Below, in pieces: positions 24,693 through 34,737 of a DNA stretch of 64,000 nt. Under the pieces are notes generated by a model. It saw nothing but the letters and a program-made list of their open reading frames with translations, did no database searches and was not told where the DNA came from. The DNA comes from Hufsiella ginkgonis (GTDB lineage Bacteria; Bacteroidota; Bacteroidia; Sphingobacteriales; Sphingobacteriaceae). The stretch is from positions 124,001 through 188,000 of the forward strand of contig NZ_WVHS01000006.1 in NCBI RefSeq assembly GCF_009834915.1, in the 5' to 3' direction. The translations under genes and the position numbers were made by a program. The first letter of the stretch is position 1; each line of letters starts with the position of its first letter.

Positions 24693-27197
24693 TTAACGCT
24701 GGCTACCGGTACCTGTACCCTGGCCGCCCTGCTGGCCGCCATCCTGTTTCAGGTCGTCGTTATTTACACCGCGTTTCTTCTTCGGCTGCGCATTGAAGTT
24801 CATCTTGCCGAAAGTCCAGCTGAAGTTTACGCCGAATGAACGGAACGGTAACGCAAAGCGGCTGGATTGTATCACGCTGCCTGTATTGATCTCGGAAGCG
24901 AAAATTTTATCTTCGTTAAACGGATCGATCGCATTCAACCCGATCTTGCCTTTTTTCTTAAGGATCTCTTTATTCATAGAAAGTACCCACATGTTGAAAG
25001 ATGGGTTCTTGCCCTGCAGCGTTCTTCTCGGTGCGTTAATGATGGCGAACGTTTCCGCGATAAATCCTTTCGGGAACGCATAAGAGCCGCTTGCGAAGAT
25101 ATTGTACTGTATATAGGTTTTGCTATCGTAAACAGCGGCCGACTGAATGGATGAGCTCGCCTTTGGCGTGTAAGTGAACAGGTTCACGTTGCCGCGCAGT
25201 GTTAACGGCTTAACGGGGTTTACCTGTGCGAAAATGCTGCTGCCCACCGAATTGCTGGTACCGATATTCCTGAAGCTGGTGAGATTGACAGGAATGATCA
25301 CCGAAGCGCCCGATGCATCTGTAGAGGTATAATCTTCGCGGGTTACGAAGCTTTCGATCGCGTCGCTGGTATGCCTGAAATACAGGGTGGCATTAATAAT
25401 AGTGCTTTTAATGAACGTAGAATAGTTCAGCTCCGCACTTTGAGAAACTTCCGGCGACAACCCCGGGTTACCCATCATGTGGTACTGGAGATTGCTGGTA
25501 TTACGGAACGGGTTAAGATACTGCAGGCTCGGACGCTGGATACGCTTTGTATAGCTCAACCGGAAAGTATTGCTGCCCACGCTCTTCGATACGGCAAGGC
25601 TAGGTACGAAATTGGTGTATGAATTAGAGAAAGGCTGTAAACCTGCGCTCACACTGCTTGCGTTGCCGTCTATCTGCGTATTCTCTACACGACCACCGAT
25701 CTGCAGCCCGACCATATGTTTTAACTGGATGCTCAGCACGCCGTAACCTGAATACACGTCCTGGCTATAATCGTAATCGTTTGACGCCACGTTGTCGAAT
25801 TTAAAGACGTCGCCGGTCAGCTGACGGTAAATATCGTAGTCGCTATTGATCTTGCGGGAAATTGCTTTGGTACCCGCCTCCAGCTTAACGGTCTTATTAA
25901 GCGGAAGCACGTAATCGATCTGCCCGGTGAACTCATCGTTCAATCCATCGTTCCTGGTCGACTGGTTGGGATTTTTTGCGGTATAGCTTGCCGTAAGATC
26001 CGTAGTATTTATGCCATGGCTCCATTGGCCGGCAAAGGTGAGCTCGCTGCCTTCCTTTTTAAATTTATGGGTGAAATCTGCATTCCAGTCAAAGCCGCCA
26101 AATTTAACGGTCTGATTGTTGGTTTGAGTGAAATTACCAACGTTGCCTGTGTTCACAGTCGAGCCATCATTAGAAAACTGGGTGGTATTATACCTGATGC
26201 CTGATGAAATGCTGTTAGAGGCATTGAAATCATACGCAAGATTTCCGGAGCCGATATAAGCGTGTCGTTGTGTTTCGCTGGTGCCATTCTGCTGGGCGAT
26301 CACCGTTCCCGAAGTAGTTTTGGTACCCGTAGAGATCTCGCTGGTTTGCGGCCAGCCCACCTGCGTTCCGAAATTCCCGGTAAGGCTAAGCCTGTTCTGG
26401 TTAACATTCAGGTTAGCGTTCCCGTTGTTCTGGCGGGTACCTACGCCTCCGCTGATGGAGCCGCTTACACCCGAAATGTCCTTTTTCTTCGTGATGATGT
26501 TGATGATACCGCCGGTGCCTTCCGCATCATATTTCGCAGACGGAGAGGTGATCACTTCCACGCTCTTGATCTGGTCGGCAGGGAACATCTTCATGGCATC
26601 CGCTGTGCTGGCTGCTACGGCCCCGCTTGGTCTGCCGTTAATCAGGATCCTTACGTTCTGGCTCCCGCGAAGGGAAACGTTTCCATCCTGGTCAACCGCT
26701 ACCATAGGCACTTTGCGAAGGACGTCGCCGGCATTACCACCCGAAACGGTGGCGTCTTTTTCCGCATTATAAACGATCTTGTCGACCTTATTCTCGATCA
26801 TAGCGGCAGTTCCGGTAACGGCGATCTCTTTTAACGCGCTTGCACTTGGCGCCAGCACTAAAGTTCCCAGGTTATTGTCGGGTTTATCCGGCGTAGTAGT
26901 TACCGGCGTAATGGTTTTGGTAGGATAACCGATATAGGTAACGGTAATCTTATAGGAGCCCGGGTTTAGGTTATTGAATTTAAATCCGCCCTTCTCGTCG
27001 GTTACCACACCGGTAAGCGGCACCTTACCCGTAGCGCGATAAAGCGTAATAGAAGCATAATCCAGCGGCTTCCTGGTAAGCGAGTCAATCAGGGTTCCGG
27101 AGATCTTGCCGGTTACCGTTGGCGCCCCGCCACCCATCTGGGCACGCGAAGAAGCAACAACTGAAATAAAGGCAATAAGTAAAAGTAAACGTTTCAT
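24693..27197 (-). CDS. TonB-dependent-receptor-like outer-membrane beta-barrel protein
   Basis: The 834-residue protein has a signal peptide (ending SSRAQ). An N-terminal carboxypeptidase-regulatory-like beta-sandwich follows (GKISGTLIDSLTRKPLDYAS, then GGFKFNNLNPGSYKI and YIGY). Next is a TonB plug domain (KDATVSGGNAGDVLRKVPMV, SLRGSQNVRILINGRPSG, PADQIKSVEVITSPSAKYDAEG, GGIINIITKK) and a long barrel with many aromatic-ended strands. It matches the outer-membrane beta-barrel (OMP_b-brl_3) group common in Bacteroidota, not the SusC type. The tail is hydrophilic and Gln/Gly-rich (KKKRGVNNDDLKQDGGQQGG). The substrate is unknown. It is monocistronic, with a terminator on its 3' side and a heptad repeat element between it and leuS. 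Confidence 0.88.
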   Translation of the reverse strand: MKRLLLLIAFISVVASSRAQMGGGAPTVTGKISGTLIDSLTRKPLDYASITLYRATGKVPLTGVVTDEKGGFKFNNLNPGSYKITVTYIGYPTKTITPVTTTPDKPDNNLGTLVLAPSASALKEIAVTGTAAMIENKVDKIVYNAEKDATVSGGNAGDVLRKVPMVAVDQDGNVSLRGSQNVRILINGRPSGAVAASTADAMKMFPADQIKSVEVITSPSAKYDAEGTGGIINIITKKKDISGVSGSISGGVGTRQNNGNANLNVNQNRLSLTGNFGTQVGWPQTSEISTGTKTTSGTVIAQQNGTSETQRHAYIGSGNLAYDFNASNSISSGIRYNTTQFSNDGSTVNTGNVGNFTQTNNQTVKFGGFDWNADFTHKFKKEGSELTFAGQWSHGINTTDLTASYTAKNPNQSTRNDGLNDEFTGQIDYVLPLNKTVKLEAGTKAISRKINSDYDIYRQLTGDVFKFDNVASNDYDYSQDVYSGYGVLSIQLKHMVGLQIGGRVENTQIDGNASSVSAGLQPFSNSYTNFVPSLAVSKSVGSNTFRLSYTKRIQRPSLQYLNPFRNTSNLQYHMMGNPGLSPEVSQSAELNYSTFIKSTIINATLYFRHTSDAIESFVTREDYTSTDASGASVIIPVNLTSFRNIGTSNSVGSSIFAQVNPVKPLTLRGNVNLFTYTPKASSSIQSAAVYDSKTYIQYNIFASGSYAFPKGFIAETFAIINAPRRTLQGKNPSFNMWVLSMNKEILKKKGKIGLNAIDPFNEDKIFASEINTGSVIQSSRFALPFRSFGVNFSWTFGKMNFNAQPKKKRGVNNDDLKQDGGQQGGQGTGTGSQR

Positions 27198-27290
27198 TGT
27201 TTTAGTCGTGTTTTGTGAATTAGTCGGAAAAGAGCGGAAATTGTTACATGCCGGCAGTTGTAACTCGACGAACGGTAGTTTTTGGGGGAT

Positions 27291-27363
27291 GAACGGGGGA
27301 AATGGGAAATGAAAACAGGAAATAGAAGCGGGGCGGCACCCGCCTGTTTCCTGTTCCCCGTTC
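27291..27363. repeat. Inverted heptad repeat arrays between leuS and the receptor gene
   Basis: The left arm (27291-27325) reads as five 7-base words: GAACGGG, GGAAATG, GGAAATG, AAAACAG, GAAATAG. A GC-rich 17-base spacer follows. The right arm (27343-27363) holds three words in the opposite sense: CCTGTTT, CCTGTTC, CCCGTTC. The element ends two bases from the leuS stop codon. The folded form could be a leuS transcript 3' hairpin. Confidence 0.65.
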
Positions 27364-27364
27364 T

Positions 27365-30172
27365 CTAAACTACCACATTTACGATCTTGCCCTTCACAAA
27401 GATCACTTTCCGTGCTTCTTTGCCTTCCAGGTATTTCTGAAAATCAGGATTTGATAAAACCACGCTTCGTACCTCCGTTTCGTCGAGGCTCAGCGAAATG
27501 TTGAGGTTCATTTTCATCTTGCCATTTACAGAGATCGGGTAAGCGAACTCATTCTCTACGAGATATGCCGGGTTAAACGCAGGGTACTGTGCGTAGGACA
27601 GGGTGCCGGGCGCATTGCCGAGTAAGGTCCACAGCTCCTCGGTGATATGAGGTGCATAAGCGGCAAGCGTAACTACAAGGTCCCGCAGGATCTTGCGCTT
27701 ATTGCACTTAAGTTCCGTTAATTCGTTTACACAGATCATAAAGCTCGACACGGAGGTATTGAATGAGAAGCGCTCGATGTCTTCTTCTACCTTGCGGATG
27801 ATCTTGTGCAGCGATTTCAGCTCTGCGCCCGTAGGTTCTTCATCCGATACGGAAAACTCCAGTTTATCATTGTGAAACAATTTCCAGAATTTACGAAGGA
27901 ATTTAAAGACCCCTTCGATACCGTTGGTGTTCCAAGGTTTGCTTTGCTCTAAAGGGCCGAGGAACATTTCGTACATGCGAAGAGTATCGGCGCCGTAACG
28001 GGCTGTCACATCATCCGGATTCACCACGTTATAATAGCGTTTCGACATTTTTTCGACCTCTACGCCGCAAACGTATTTGCCATTTTCGAGGATGAATTCC
28101 GCGTTCCCGAAATCAGGTCGCCATTCCTTGAATTTTTCAAGATCGAGCACGTCATTTTGCACGATATTCACATCCACATGGATAGCCGAAGTATCGTACG
28201 TATCCTTTAACCCGTTGGAAACGAAGGTATTCGTTCCTCTTCCTTCTTCGTCGATCAGCCGGTGAACAAAATTCGAGCGTCCCTGGATCATTCCCTGGTT
28301 GATCAGTTTCTTAAACGGCTCTTCCTCGTTTACGTAACCAAGGTCTTTCAGGAATTTATTCCAGAAACGGCTGTATAATAAGTGACCGGTAGCATGTTCA
28401 GACCCGCCGATATAGAGGTCTACGTCTTTCCAGTAAGCAACGGCCTCTTTCGAAGCAAACTCACCGTCGTTCTTTGCATCCATGTACCGGTACCAATACC
28501 AGCTCGATCCCGCCCAGCCCGGCATGGTGCTCAGTTCGTACTCGTACGCATCCTGGTATTTCCAGTTTTCGGCCCTGCCGAGCGGCGGTTCACCGGTTTC
28601 GGTAGGCAAGTATTTATCGATCTCCGGCAACAACAGCGGAAGCTCCTTTTCATCGATCAGGTAAGGTAACCCGTCTTTAAAGTAAACAGGCACGGGCTCG
28701 CCCCAGTAACGCTGGCGACCAAAGATCGCATCGCGCATGCGGTAATTAACCTTGGCATACCCGGCACCCAACTCCGCCAATTTGGCGTGAAGCACCGGGA
28801 TCGCTTCTTTATAGGTAAGGCCATTGATCGGCCCCGAATTGATATAATGCCCCTCTTTCGTCGGATCGGCTTCCGTTTCAATGTTCTGAATATCAATGAT
28901 CGGGACGATCGGCAGCTCAAAGTGTTTCGCGAACAGGTAATCGCGCTGGTCGCCAGAAGGGACCGCCATTACTGCGCCTGTTCCATAACCGGCCAATACA
29001 TAATCCGCAATCCACACCGGTACTTTATCTCCATTAAAAGGATTGACCGCGTAACTCCCGGTAAAGGCGCCCGAAACGGTCTTTGTATCCGCCATGCGGT
29101 CGCGCTCCGATTTCTTTTTTGCCTGGTTGATATAGGATTCGATCGCATCTTTTTGCCCGGCGGTAGTGAGCGTTTTAACAAGTTCATGTTCCGGTGCGAT
29201 CACCAGGAACGTTACCCCAAAAATCGTGTCTACACGAGTTGTAAATACTTCGATAAACAGGTCCGCTGATGGCCGGTGGCTGATGGCCGACGGCTCTACG
29301 GCAAACTTCACCATCGCGCCCACGCTCTTGCCGATCCAGTTACGCTGCATTTCTTTCAGCGGGTCGGGCCAGTCGATGTGGTCGAGCCCCCGGAGCAGGC
29401 GTTCCGAGTACGCAGTGATGCGCATACTCCATTGCATCATCTTCTTTTGCTCTACCGGGTAGCCGCCGCGTTCCGAGAAACCGTCCTTTACTTCGTCGTT
29501 AGCCAGCACGGTACCCAATGCAGCACACCAGTTCACATTGCTTTCGCGAAGATAAGTGAGGCGATACTTTAAGAGCAGCTCCTGCTGCCGGCGTTCCGAA
29601 AATGAAGCCCAGTCTGCAGCCGACACGGCGGGTACGTCATCATCGCAAACAGCGCCTACAGATCCGTTGCCATCACTTTTAAACCTGGCGATCAGCGCAT
29701 CGATGGGTTCCGCTTTATCCGTTTCGAGGTTGTACCACGAGTTGAACAGCTGCATGAAGATCCATTGCGTCCATTTATAGTAAGATGGATCGCTGGTACG
29801 CACCTCGCGGCTCCAGTCGAAGGAAAAGCCGAGATTATCCAGTTGCTCACGGTATCTGTTGATGTTCGTTTCGGTGGTAATGGCCGGGTGCTGCCCTGTT
29901 TGGATGGCATACTGCTCGGCCGGAAGCCCAAAAGAATCATATCCCATTGGGTGAAGCACATTAAAACCGCGCAAACGCTTATACCTCGAGAAAATATCAG
30001 ACGCAATGTAACCCAGCGGGTGGCCCACATGCAGCCCCGCCCCGGAAGGATAAGGGAACATGTCGAGCACATAATATTTGGGCTTGTCCGTGGTGTTTTC
30101 AACCCGGTACGTATTATCTTCCGCCCAAAACCGCTGCCATTTGTCTTCTATTTCTCTAAAATGATAGTCCAT
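27365..30172 (-). CDS. leuS: Leucyl-tRNA synthetase
   Basis: LeuRS charges tRNA-Leu with leucine. From the start at 30172 ([13 protein letters not shown], the conserved N-terminus) it has 935 residues; longer frames upstream add a hydrophobic stretch foreign to the family. The class I HIGH motif is HVGH at 48-51 ([12 protein letters not shown]), the CP1 editing domain contains TTRVDTIFG and DQRDYLFA, and the KMSKS loop is KMSKR at 708-712. A long insert around residues 145-185 is seen in many Bacteroidota LeuRS. At about 292-303, just before the editing-domain strand [11 protein letters not shown], extra residues [10 protein letters not shown] are encoded by a heptad repeat. The neighbouring metZ-like gene is divergent. 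Confidence 0.96.
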   Translation of the reverse strand: MDYHFREIEDKWQRFWAEDNTYRVENTTDKPKYYVLDMFPYPSGAGLHVGHPLGYIASDIFSRYKRLRGFNVLHPMGYDSFGLPAEQYAIQTGQHPAITTETNINRYREQLDNLGFSFDWSREVRTSDPSYYKWTQWIFMQLFNSWYNLETDKAEPIDALIARFKSDGNGSVGAVCDDDVPAVSAADWASFSERRQQELLLKYRLTYLRESNVNWCAALGTVLANDEVKDGFSERGGYPVEQKKMMQWSMRITAYSERLLRGLDHIDWPDPLKEMQRNWIGKSVGAMVKFAVEPSAISHRPSADLFIEVFTTRVDTIFGVTFLVIAPEHELVKTLTTAGQKDAIESYINQAKKKSERDRMADTKTVSGAFTGSYAVNPFNGDKVPVWIADYVLAGYGTGAVMAVPSGDQRDYLFAKHFELPIVPIIDIQNIETEADPTKEGHYINSGPINGLTYKEAIPVLHAKLAELGAGYAKVNYRMRDAIFGRQRYWGEPVPVYFKDGLPYLIDEKELPLLLPEIDKYLPTETGEPPLGRAENWKYQDAYEYELSTMPGWAGSSWYWYRYMDAKNDGEFASKEAVAYWKDVDLYIGGSEHATGHLLYSRFWNKFLKDLGYVNEEEPFKKLINQGMIQGRSNFVHRLIDEEGRGTNTFVSNGLKDTYDTSAIHVDVNIVQNDVLDLEKFKEWRPDFGNAEFILENGKYVCGVEVEKMSKRYYNVVNPDDVTARYGADTLRMYEMFLGPLEQSKPWNTNGIEGVFKFLRKFWKLFHNDKLEFSVSDEEPTGAELKSLHKIIRKVEEDIERFSFNTSVSSFMICVNELTELKCNKRKILRDLVVTLAAYAPHITEELWTLLGNAPGTLSYAQYPAFNPAYLVENEFAYPISVNGKMKMNLNISLSLDETEVRSVVLSNPDFQKYLEGKEARKVIFVKGKIVNVVV
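29265..29299. repeat. Heptad repeat inside the leuS coding sequence
   Basis: Five contiguous 7-base words on the plus strand are GCTGATG, GCCGGTG, GCTGATG, GCCGACG, GCTCTAC. They encode about ten residues of the LeuRS editing domain in frame, at a site where other LeuRS proteins have a short loop. Confidence 0.6.
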
Positions 30173-30237
30173 TCCGCTTCTTAAAGTGAGGTGCGAAAAT
30201 ACGAAAAACCATGCGGAGAGCAGAAAGAAATATTCCG

Positions 30238-30245
30238 TAAGTTTG
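30238..30245 (+). promoter_or_regulatory. Candidate -7 element of the metZ-like gene
   Basis: TAAGTTTG matches the Bacteroidota -7 consensus TAnnTTTG. It ends only 7 bases before the ATG at 30253, which would put transcription start at or next to the start codon and yield a leaderless or nearly leaderless mRNA. No TTTG -33 element is found at the usual spacing, so support is partial. Confidence 0.35.
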
Positions 30246-30252
30246 CCGCGCA

Positions 30253-31422
30253 ATGAAAGAACAATCTAAACTGATCCGCACCCAAGCGGGTCGTTCGCAT
30301 AACCGCGAACACTCGGTTCCGCTGTATTTAACTTCGAGCTTTATTTTCGAAGATGCAGAACAGGGCCGTGCTGTTTTTGCAGAGGAAGAGGATGGGAACA
30401 TCTATTCGCGCTACTCAAATCCAAACACCACCGAATTCATCGACAAGATATGCCAGCTGGAAGGCGCAGAAGACGGGCTTGCTTTCTCTTCGGGTATGGC
30501 AGCCGTGTTTGCTTCCTTCGCAGGATTGCTGAAAAGTGGCGATCACGTAGTGTCCTGCCGTTCTATTTTCGGCTCTACACACCAGTTATTAACACAATTG
30601 CTCCCGCGATGGGGGATCACCAGCACCTATGTCGACGCACTTCATCCGGAAGAGTGGCAAGCGGCCATCCGTCCCGAAACCCGCATGATATTCCTCGAAA
30701 CACCTTCAAACCCCGGTTTGGAACTGGTAGACCTGGAGTGGCTCGGCAAGTTTAAAAACAAGTACCCGAACATTATTTTAAATGTGGATAACTGTTTTGC
30801 AACCCCTTATCTGCAGAAGCCCATTAAATACGGCGTGGATATCGTAAGCCACTCCGCTACCAAATATATGGATGGCCAGGGGCGCGTATTGGGCGGCATC
30901 GTGGTTGGAAAAAAAGAGCTCATCAAAGAAATGATGTTCTTTATCAGGCATACCGGCCCGGCTATGTCGGCGTTCAATGCATGGATCTTTTCCAAAAGCC
31001 TCGAAACACTTCCTGTACGGATGGACCGCCATTGCAGCAACGCCCTGCGCGTGGCCGAACTGCTTGAACGCCACCCGGAAGTAGAGCAGGTACGTTATCC
31101 TTTCCTGCCTTCGCATCCGCAGTACGAGCTCGCCAAAAGACAGATGAAACAGGGCGGTGGTATCGTAACCTTTATTGTTAAAGGCGGTTATGAGCGGGCA
31201 ACCCGTTTCCTGGATGCCCTGGATATGATCCTCCTTACTTCTAACCTGGGCGATGCCCGTACCATTGCCACGCATCCTGCTTCTACCACGCATTCAAAAC
31301 TTTCGGAAGAAGAAAGAGCGCATATCGCCATTTACCCGGGAACCATCCGGATCTCCGTGGGTCTCGAAGATATTAACGACATCCTGGACGACATCACCCG
31401 CGCACTGGATCAATCAAAATAA
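30253..31422 (+). CDS. Cys/Met-metabolism PLP-dependent enzyme (O-succinylhomoserine sulfhydrylase / cystathionine gamma-synthase type)
   Basis: The 389-residue protein is a fold-type I PLP enzyme of the trans-sulfuration family. The conserved [21 protein letters not shown] and [10 protein letters not shown] blocks form the cofactor phosphate site, [11 protein letters not shown] binds the substrate, and [13 protein letters not shown] carries the Schiff-base lysine. The GQGRVLGG form after the lysine resembles MetZ-type O-succinylhomoserine sulfhydrylases, which make homocysteine, although methionine gamma-lyases are close. It is divergent from leuS (80 bases between starts) and is followed at one base by an OsmC gene. 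Precise substrate choice needs a tree. Confidence 0.88.
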   Translation: MKEQSKLIRTQAGRSHNREHSVPLYLTSSFIFEDAEQGRAVFAEEEDGNIYSRYSNPNTTEFIDKICQLEGAEDGLAFSSGMAAVFASFAGLLKSGDHVVSCRSIFGSTHQLLTQLLPRWGITSTYVDALHPEEWQAAIRPETRMIFLETPSNPGLELVDLEWLGKFKNKYPNIILNVDNCFATPYLQKPIKYGVDIVSHSATKYMDGQGRVLGGIVVGKKELIKEMMFFIRHTGPAMSAFNAWIFSKSLETLPVRMDRHCSNALRVAELLERHPEVEQVRYPFLPSHPQYELAKRQMKQGGGIVTFIVKGGYERATRFLDALDMILLTSNLGDARTIATHPASTTHSKLSEEERAHIAIYPGTIRISVGLEDINDILDDITRALDQSK

Positions 31423-31423
31423 C

Positions 31424-31840
31424 ATGAAAGTTGAGCTGAAACGAGTAAATGATGCCGTGCATTTCGAGGGAGAAGGCGTAGCACCCAACGTAAAAATAAA
31501 CATCGACGGGTCACCGGATATCGGCGGGCTTGGATTGGGCGCAAGGCCGATGGAGCTGGTGCTGATGGCGCTGGGATCCTGCAGCTCATTAGACCTGGTG
31601 ACAATTTTGAAGAAACAGAAGCAGGTTATACACGACTTCTCTGTGGCTATAGAAGGCAAAAGAAGAGAGCAGGTCCCTACCATATTCACACATATTCACA
31701 TGGTATTTTCCCTCTCCGGGGAGATCGATCCCGGCAAAGCCGAAAAAGCGGCAGAACTTGCGGTAAAAAAATACTGCTCGGTGCACGATATGCTGGCAGC
31801 GGGCGGTGTAGAGATCACCTATAGTCTCCTGATTAACTAA
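31424..31840 (+). CDS. OsmC/Ohr-family protein
   Basis: The 138-residue protein begins MKVELKRVNDAVHFEGEG and has the two cysteines of the OsmC fold: the first in MALGSCSSLDLV and the second in KKYCSVHDMLAAG. Such proteins reduce organic hydroperoxides with a dithiol pair. The ARPMELVLMALGSC helix is standard. An upstream in-frame ATG at 31253 would place the start inside the preceding gene, so I use the ATG one base after that stop. Co-transcription with the sulfur-amino-acid gene is likely. This subgroup is the shorter YhfA-like type, whose physiological substrate is less clear than that of OsmC proper. Confidence 0.9.
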   Translation: MKVELKRVNDAVHFEGEGVAPNVKINIDGSPDIGGLGLGARPMELVLMALGSCSSLDLVTILKKQKQVIHDFSVAIEGKRREQVPTIFTHIHMVFSLSGEIDPGKAEKAAELAVKKYCSVHDMLAAGGVEITYSLLIN

Positions 31841-31961
31841 ACATTAACGCCGTATCGAGGTTTAACACGTAGCAAGTAAATTGTTTACAATCTAATTACA
31901 TGTTTAAACAACTATTGTCTCATCTTTGTGTTGTAAACTGAAAACGAAAAAAGAAAACAAT

Positions 31962-32495
31962 ATGGCACTTACAAAATGGGTATTGGACCCAACCCACTCC
32001 GAAGTACAATTTAAAGTAAAACACCTGGTGATTTCGACCGTGACCGGCACGTTCAAAGTATTTGAAGGCAGCCTGGAAACCGAAAACGAAGATTTCAGCG
32101 ATGCAAAGATCAGCTTCTCGATCGACGTGAACAGCATCGATACCAACCAGGCAGACCGCGACGGGCATCTTAAATCGGCTGATTTCTTCGATGCCGTCAG
32201 CTTTCCTACCATTGATTTCGCTTCTACCTCGTTCACTAAAACAGGTGACGATACGTACAGCCTGACCGGGGATCTCACCATCCATGGCAATACCAAACCG
32301 GTGACCCTCGACGTTGAGCACGGCGGTACCGCCACCGACTTCTACGGGAACTTAAAAGCAGGTTTCGAAGTGTCGGGAAAGATCAGCCGGAAGGAATTCG
32401 GGTTAGTTTGGAGCGGCATTACCGAAGCGGGCGCGATCGTAGTAGGCGATGACATTAAGCTATTAATTAACGTGCAGTTCGCTAAACAAGCGTAA
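31962..32495 (+). CDS. YceI-family lipid-binding protein
   Basis: The 177-residue product matches the YceI beta-barrel family, which binds polyisoprenoid-like lipids. It starts MALTKWVLDPTHSEVQFKVKH with no signal peptide, so it is cytosolic here. Further family marks are the FSIDVNSIDTNQADRDGHLKSADFF block, FPTIDFASTS, LTIHGNTKPVTL and RKEFGLVW. The start follows an AAACAAT spacer; a longer frame from 31926 adds only a Lys-rich unrelated stretch. A near-consensus promoter element (CATCTTTG at 31921-31928, one mismatch to TAnnTTTG) lies upstream, and a strong terminator follows, so the gene is probably transcribed alone. Confidence 0.92.
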   Translation: MALTKWVLDPTHSEVQFKVKHLVISTVTGTFKVFEGSLETENEDFSDAKISFSIDVNSIDTNQADRDGHLKSADFFDAVSFPTIDFASTSFTKTGDDTYSLTGDLTIHGNTKPVTLDVEHGGTATDFYGNLKAGFEVSGKISRKEFGLVWSGITEAGAIVVGDDIKLLINVQFAKQA

Positions 32496-32512
32496 GTATA
32501 CTTAATTTCCGG

Positions 32513-32541
32513 GCCCTGCATGATAACATGCGGGGCTTTTT
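32513..32541 (+). terminator. Rho-independent terminator after the YceI gene
   Basis: A 10-base stem (GCCCTGCATG with CATGCGGGGC, one G-T wobble) closes a four-base ATAA loop and is followed by five T. It starts 18 bases after the stop codon. Confidence 0.88.
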
Positions 32542-32608
32542 GTGTTACTGTAAACCTGCTGGCCTGCGACCAGGACAGGGAAAGAAATTTAAGAAACATT
32601 TTTAATTA

Positions 32609-32616
32609 TATTTTTG
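32609..32616 (+). promoter_or_regulatory. Candidate -7 promoter element of the polysaccharide gene group
   Basis: TATTTTTG fits the TAnnTTTG consensus and lies 46 bases before the GT2 start in a very AT-rich stretch just after the YceI terminator. A clear -33 TTTG is not present, so this is a weak call. Confidence 0.3.
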
Positions 32617-32661
32617 ATCATTAATAACATTTATTAATTTTAGAGAAAATATATTTCATAT

Positions 32662-33477
32662 ATGTTTCTCAGTGTTATTATTCCCACGGCTGGCAATACC
32701 GATGCGCTGTTACGGTGTCTGAATGCGCTTCACAGGCAAGGCAACGGCGATATCCCTTTCTCAGTAGAAATGATCGTAACGGATGATGCGTTGCAGGATC
32801 ATACAAAAACCAGCCTTGAAAAGAGATTCCCGGCGGTAAAATGGGTCCGGGGCCCGCATTGCGGACCTGCGGCCAACAGGAATAATGGGTCCATCCATTC
32901 AAATGGCGACTGGCTTGCCTTTGTAGATGACCACTGTATCCCGGATCCGGATTACCTTGCAAATATCGCGAAAGTGATCTGCGAGCACCCGAGTATCCAA
33001 TTAATAGAAGGGTATACCTACACCGACCGGGAAAAAAGACGTTACGATGAAGAAGCGCCGGTTAATCTTCATGGGAATAACCTCTGGTCCGGTAACCTCA
33101 TCATTAAGAGAAGCCTGTTCCTGGGAATCCAGGGATTTTGCGAAGAACTATCCATTCCGGCGTTGGAAGATATTGACTTTCACCTGACGCTTAGAAATCA
33201 CTATATACCGCTTTATTTCGCGCCGGAAATAAAAGTATGTCACCCGTGGACAAAGCGCAGGTCCCTGCTCTCGCGCTTGCGATCGGTCGACTCGGTCAGG
33301 ATCCTTTGCCAGCGCCATCCTTCCTTAAAAAAAGAGCTCGACCAGCGCCGGCACCTGCTGAAGTTTATTGAAGGGATACGGGAAAGGACTGCGGTATTAC
33401 TGAGGTTCAGGTTCAAGGGTTTCAGGGTTTACCTCGAAGATAACCTCGTCCACATCTACTACCTTATTAAACGCTAA
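32662..33477 (+). CDS. Family 2 glycosyltransferase
   Basis: The 271-residue GT-A enzyme starts with the nucleotide-binding strand LSVIIPTAGNTDALLRCL. It has MIVTDDAL where the first Asp pair sits and AFVDDHCIPDP as the DxD-like metal site, followed by an ALEDIDFHLTL segment that holds the catalytic-base Asp/Glu (ED). It lacks transmembrane helices. It would transfer a sugar from a nucleotide donor during surface polysaccharide assembly. It is the first gene of a four-gene run with 6-base and overlapping spacings, transcribed from an AT-rich region. Confidence 0.85.
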   Translation: MFLSVIIPTAGNTDALLRCLNALHRQGNGDIPFSVEMIVTDDALQDHTKTSLEKRFPAVKWVRGPHCGPAANRNNGSIHSNGDWLAFVDDHCIPDPDYLANIAKVICEHPSIQLIEGYTYTDREKRRYDEEAPVNLHGNNLWSGNLIIKRSLFLGIQGFCEELSIPALEDIDFHLTLRNHYIPLYFAPEIKVCHPWTKRRSLLSRLRSVDSVRILCQRHPSLKKELDQRRHLLKFIEGIRERTAVLLRFRFKGFRVYLEDNLVHIYYLIKR

Positions 33478-33483
33478 GCGGGT

Positions 33484-34737
33484 ATGGAAACAAACCAAAA
33501 ACCGGCGTTAAACAGGACCTGGATAGCCCTGTTATTGTATACCGTCTTTTCAGGAGTGCTGCGAAAGTGGTTTATTACCGGCGCCGCGGCCAAGAGTGCA
33601 ATCTTCGCCGGCAATTTGCTGCTCCCGCTTGCCCTCCTGTATTTTTCGGGGAGAGATTACACCGGAAAGAAAACATTATGGGTAACCGGTATTGCTTACC
33701 TGTCAATATTAACCGGGCTGGCGTTCCATCCGCTGCAGGTAAGTATCTATCATGGTTTTTCCGGGATACTTATCCATGCGCTGTTCTGGACCATCCTGTT
33801 TGTTTACCTCAACCACCCGCAATTTCCTATTGAAGGGAGATATGCTTTCATTTTCATCGGACTTTGTCTCATCGAAACTGCGCTTGGCAGCATTCAATAT
33901 TTCTCGCCCCCCGGATCGCTCATCAACCGGTATGCCGAGGGCGAGGGCGTGGGCGTGGTCGCTATGGCGGGGGCGTCGGTAAGAGTTACGGGAACCTTTA
34001 GCTATTTGGGAGGATTTAGCTCATTCAGCAGTTTTGCGGCATTTATTACGTGTTACTATATCAAAAGAAAACCAGGTAGCCCATTGATCCTGCCGCTACT
34101 GGTTACAGGAATTTATAATTGCCTGATCAGCGGCTCGCGGGCGGCACTATTGTTCTACCTGCTAACGATAACCGTTTTCCTGGTTACGGAAATTACTTTC
34201 ACATTTTATCGCCGCCATATTGTCCGGCTAGTTACGTCGTCAGTAATACTCGCCCTGGTAAATTCCGCATTACTCGATCCGTTCCATATCCAGTATGCCG
34301 TAGCCGCGGGTTTTGACTCATTTAATACGAGAACATTAGCCAACCAGGATGAAGGCATTAATCGCATCATCAGCGGACCGCTTGAGCCGTTCACCAAGAA
34401 GTTTTCCTTTAAACTGGCCGGTATCGGCCTGGGAGCGACCTACCAGGGGGCCAACGCCGCCTTTGGCCGATCCCCGCTGCTTGCGGGTATCGGTTATGAA
34501 AATGAGTTATTCCGGCTTGTCGCAGAAGGTGGTATCGTGTTACTCCTGTTACGCTTCCTTCTGCTTGCTTACGTGTTGTCATTCTTCCGGTTTTCGTTCT
34601 TCTTCAAACTATATCTTTTCCTGGTAATTGGCATATACAGCTCGTTCGTGTTTAACATTTACGGCGGGATCTTTATTGCCTCCGGTCTTTGTCTCGTTAA
34701 CCAGGCGTATCCTTATCCCCGGCGTTATGAAGTTTGA
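33484..34737 (+). CDS. O-antigen polymerase/ligase-like membrane protein (Wzy/WaaL type)
   Basis: The 417-residue protein has about ten to twelve hydrophobic helices and a large periplasmic loop between about 290 and 345 (GINRIISGPLEPF, GLGATYQGANAAFG, GYENELFRLVAEGG). The final part, with an acidic/aromatic stretch before the last helices, is typical of the O-antigen ligase/polymerase superfamily. Sequence in this superfamily is poorly conserved, so polymerase and ligase cannot be separated. The glycosyltransferases on both sides, overlapping by 11 bases on the 3' side, support a role in exopolysaccharide or O-antigen assembly. Confidence 0.78.
   Translation: METNQKPALNRTWIALLLYTVFSGVLRKWFITGAAAKSAIFAGNLLLPLALLYFSGRDYTGKKTLWVTGIAYLSILTGLAFHPLQVSIYHGFSGILIHALFWTILFVYLNHPQFPIEGRYAFIFIGLCLIETALGSIQYFSPPGSLINRYAEGEGVGVVAMAGASVRVTGTFSYLGGFSSFSSFAAFITCYYIKRKPGSPLILPLLVTGIYNCLISGSRAALLFYLLTITVFLVTEITFTFYRRHIVRLVTSSVILALVNSALLDPFHIQYAVAAGFDSFNTRTLANQDEGINRIISGPLEPFTKKFSFKLAGIGLGATYQGANAAFGRSPLLAGIGYENELFRLVAEGGIVLLLLRFLLLAYVLSFFRFSFFFKLYLFLVIGIYSSFVFNIYGGIFIASGLCLVNQAYPYPRRYEV

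Noticed and set aside
30173-30253. N-terminal extension of LeuRS that looks like a membrane helix
   Set aside because: The family always starts at [13 protein letters not shown]-like sequence; the extension is intergenic sequence read in frame.
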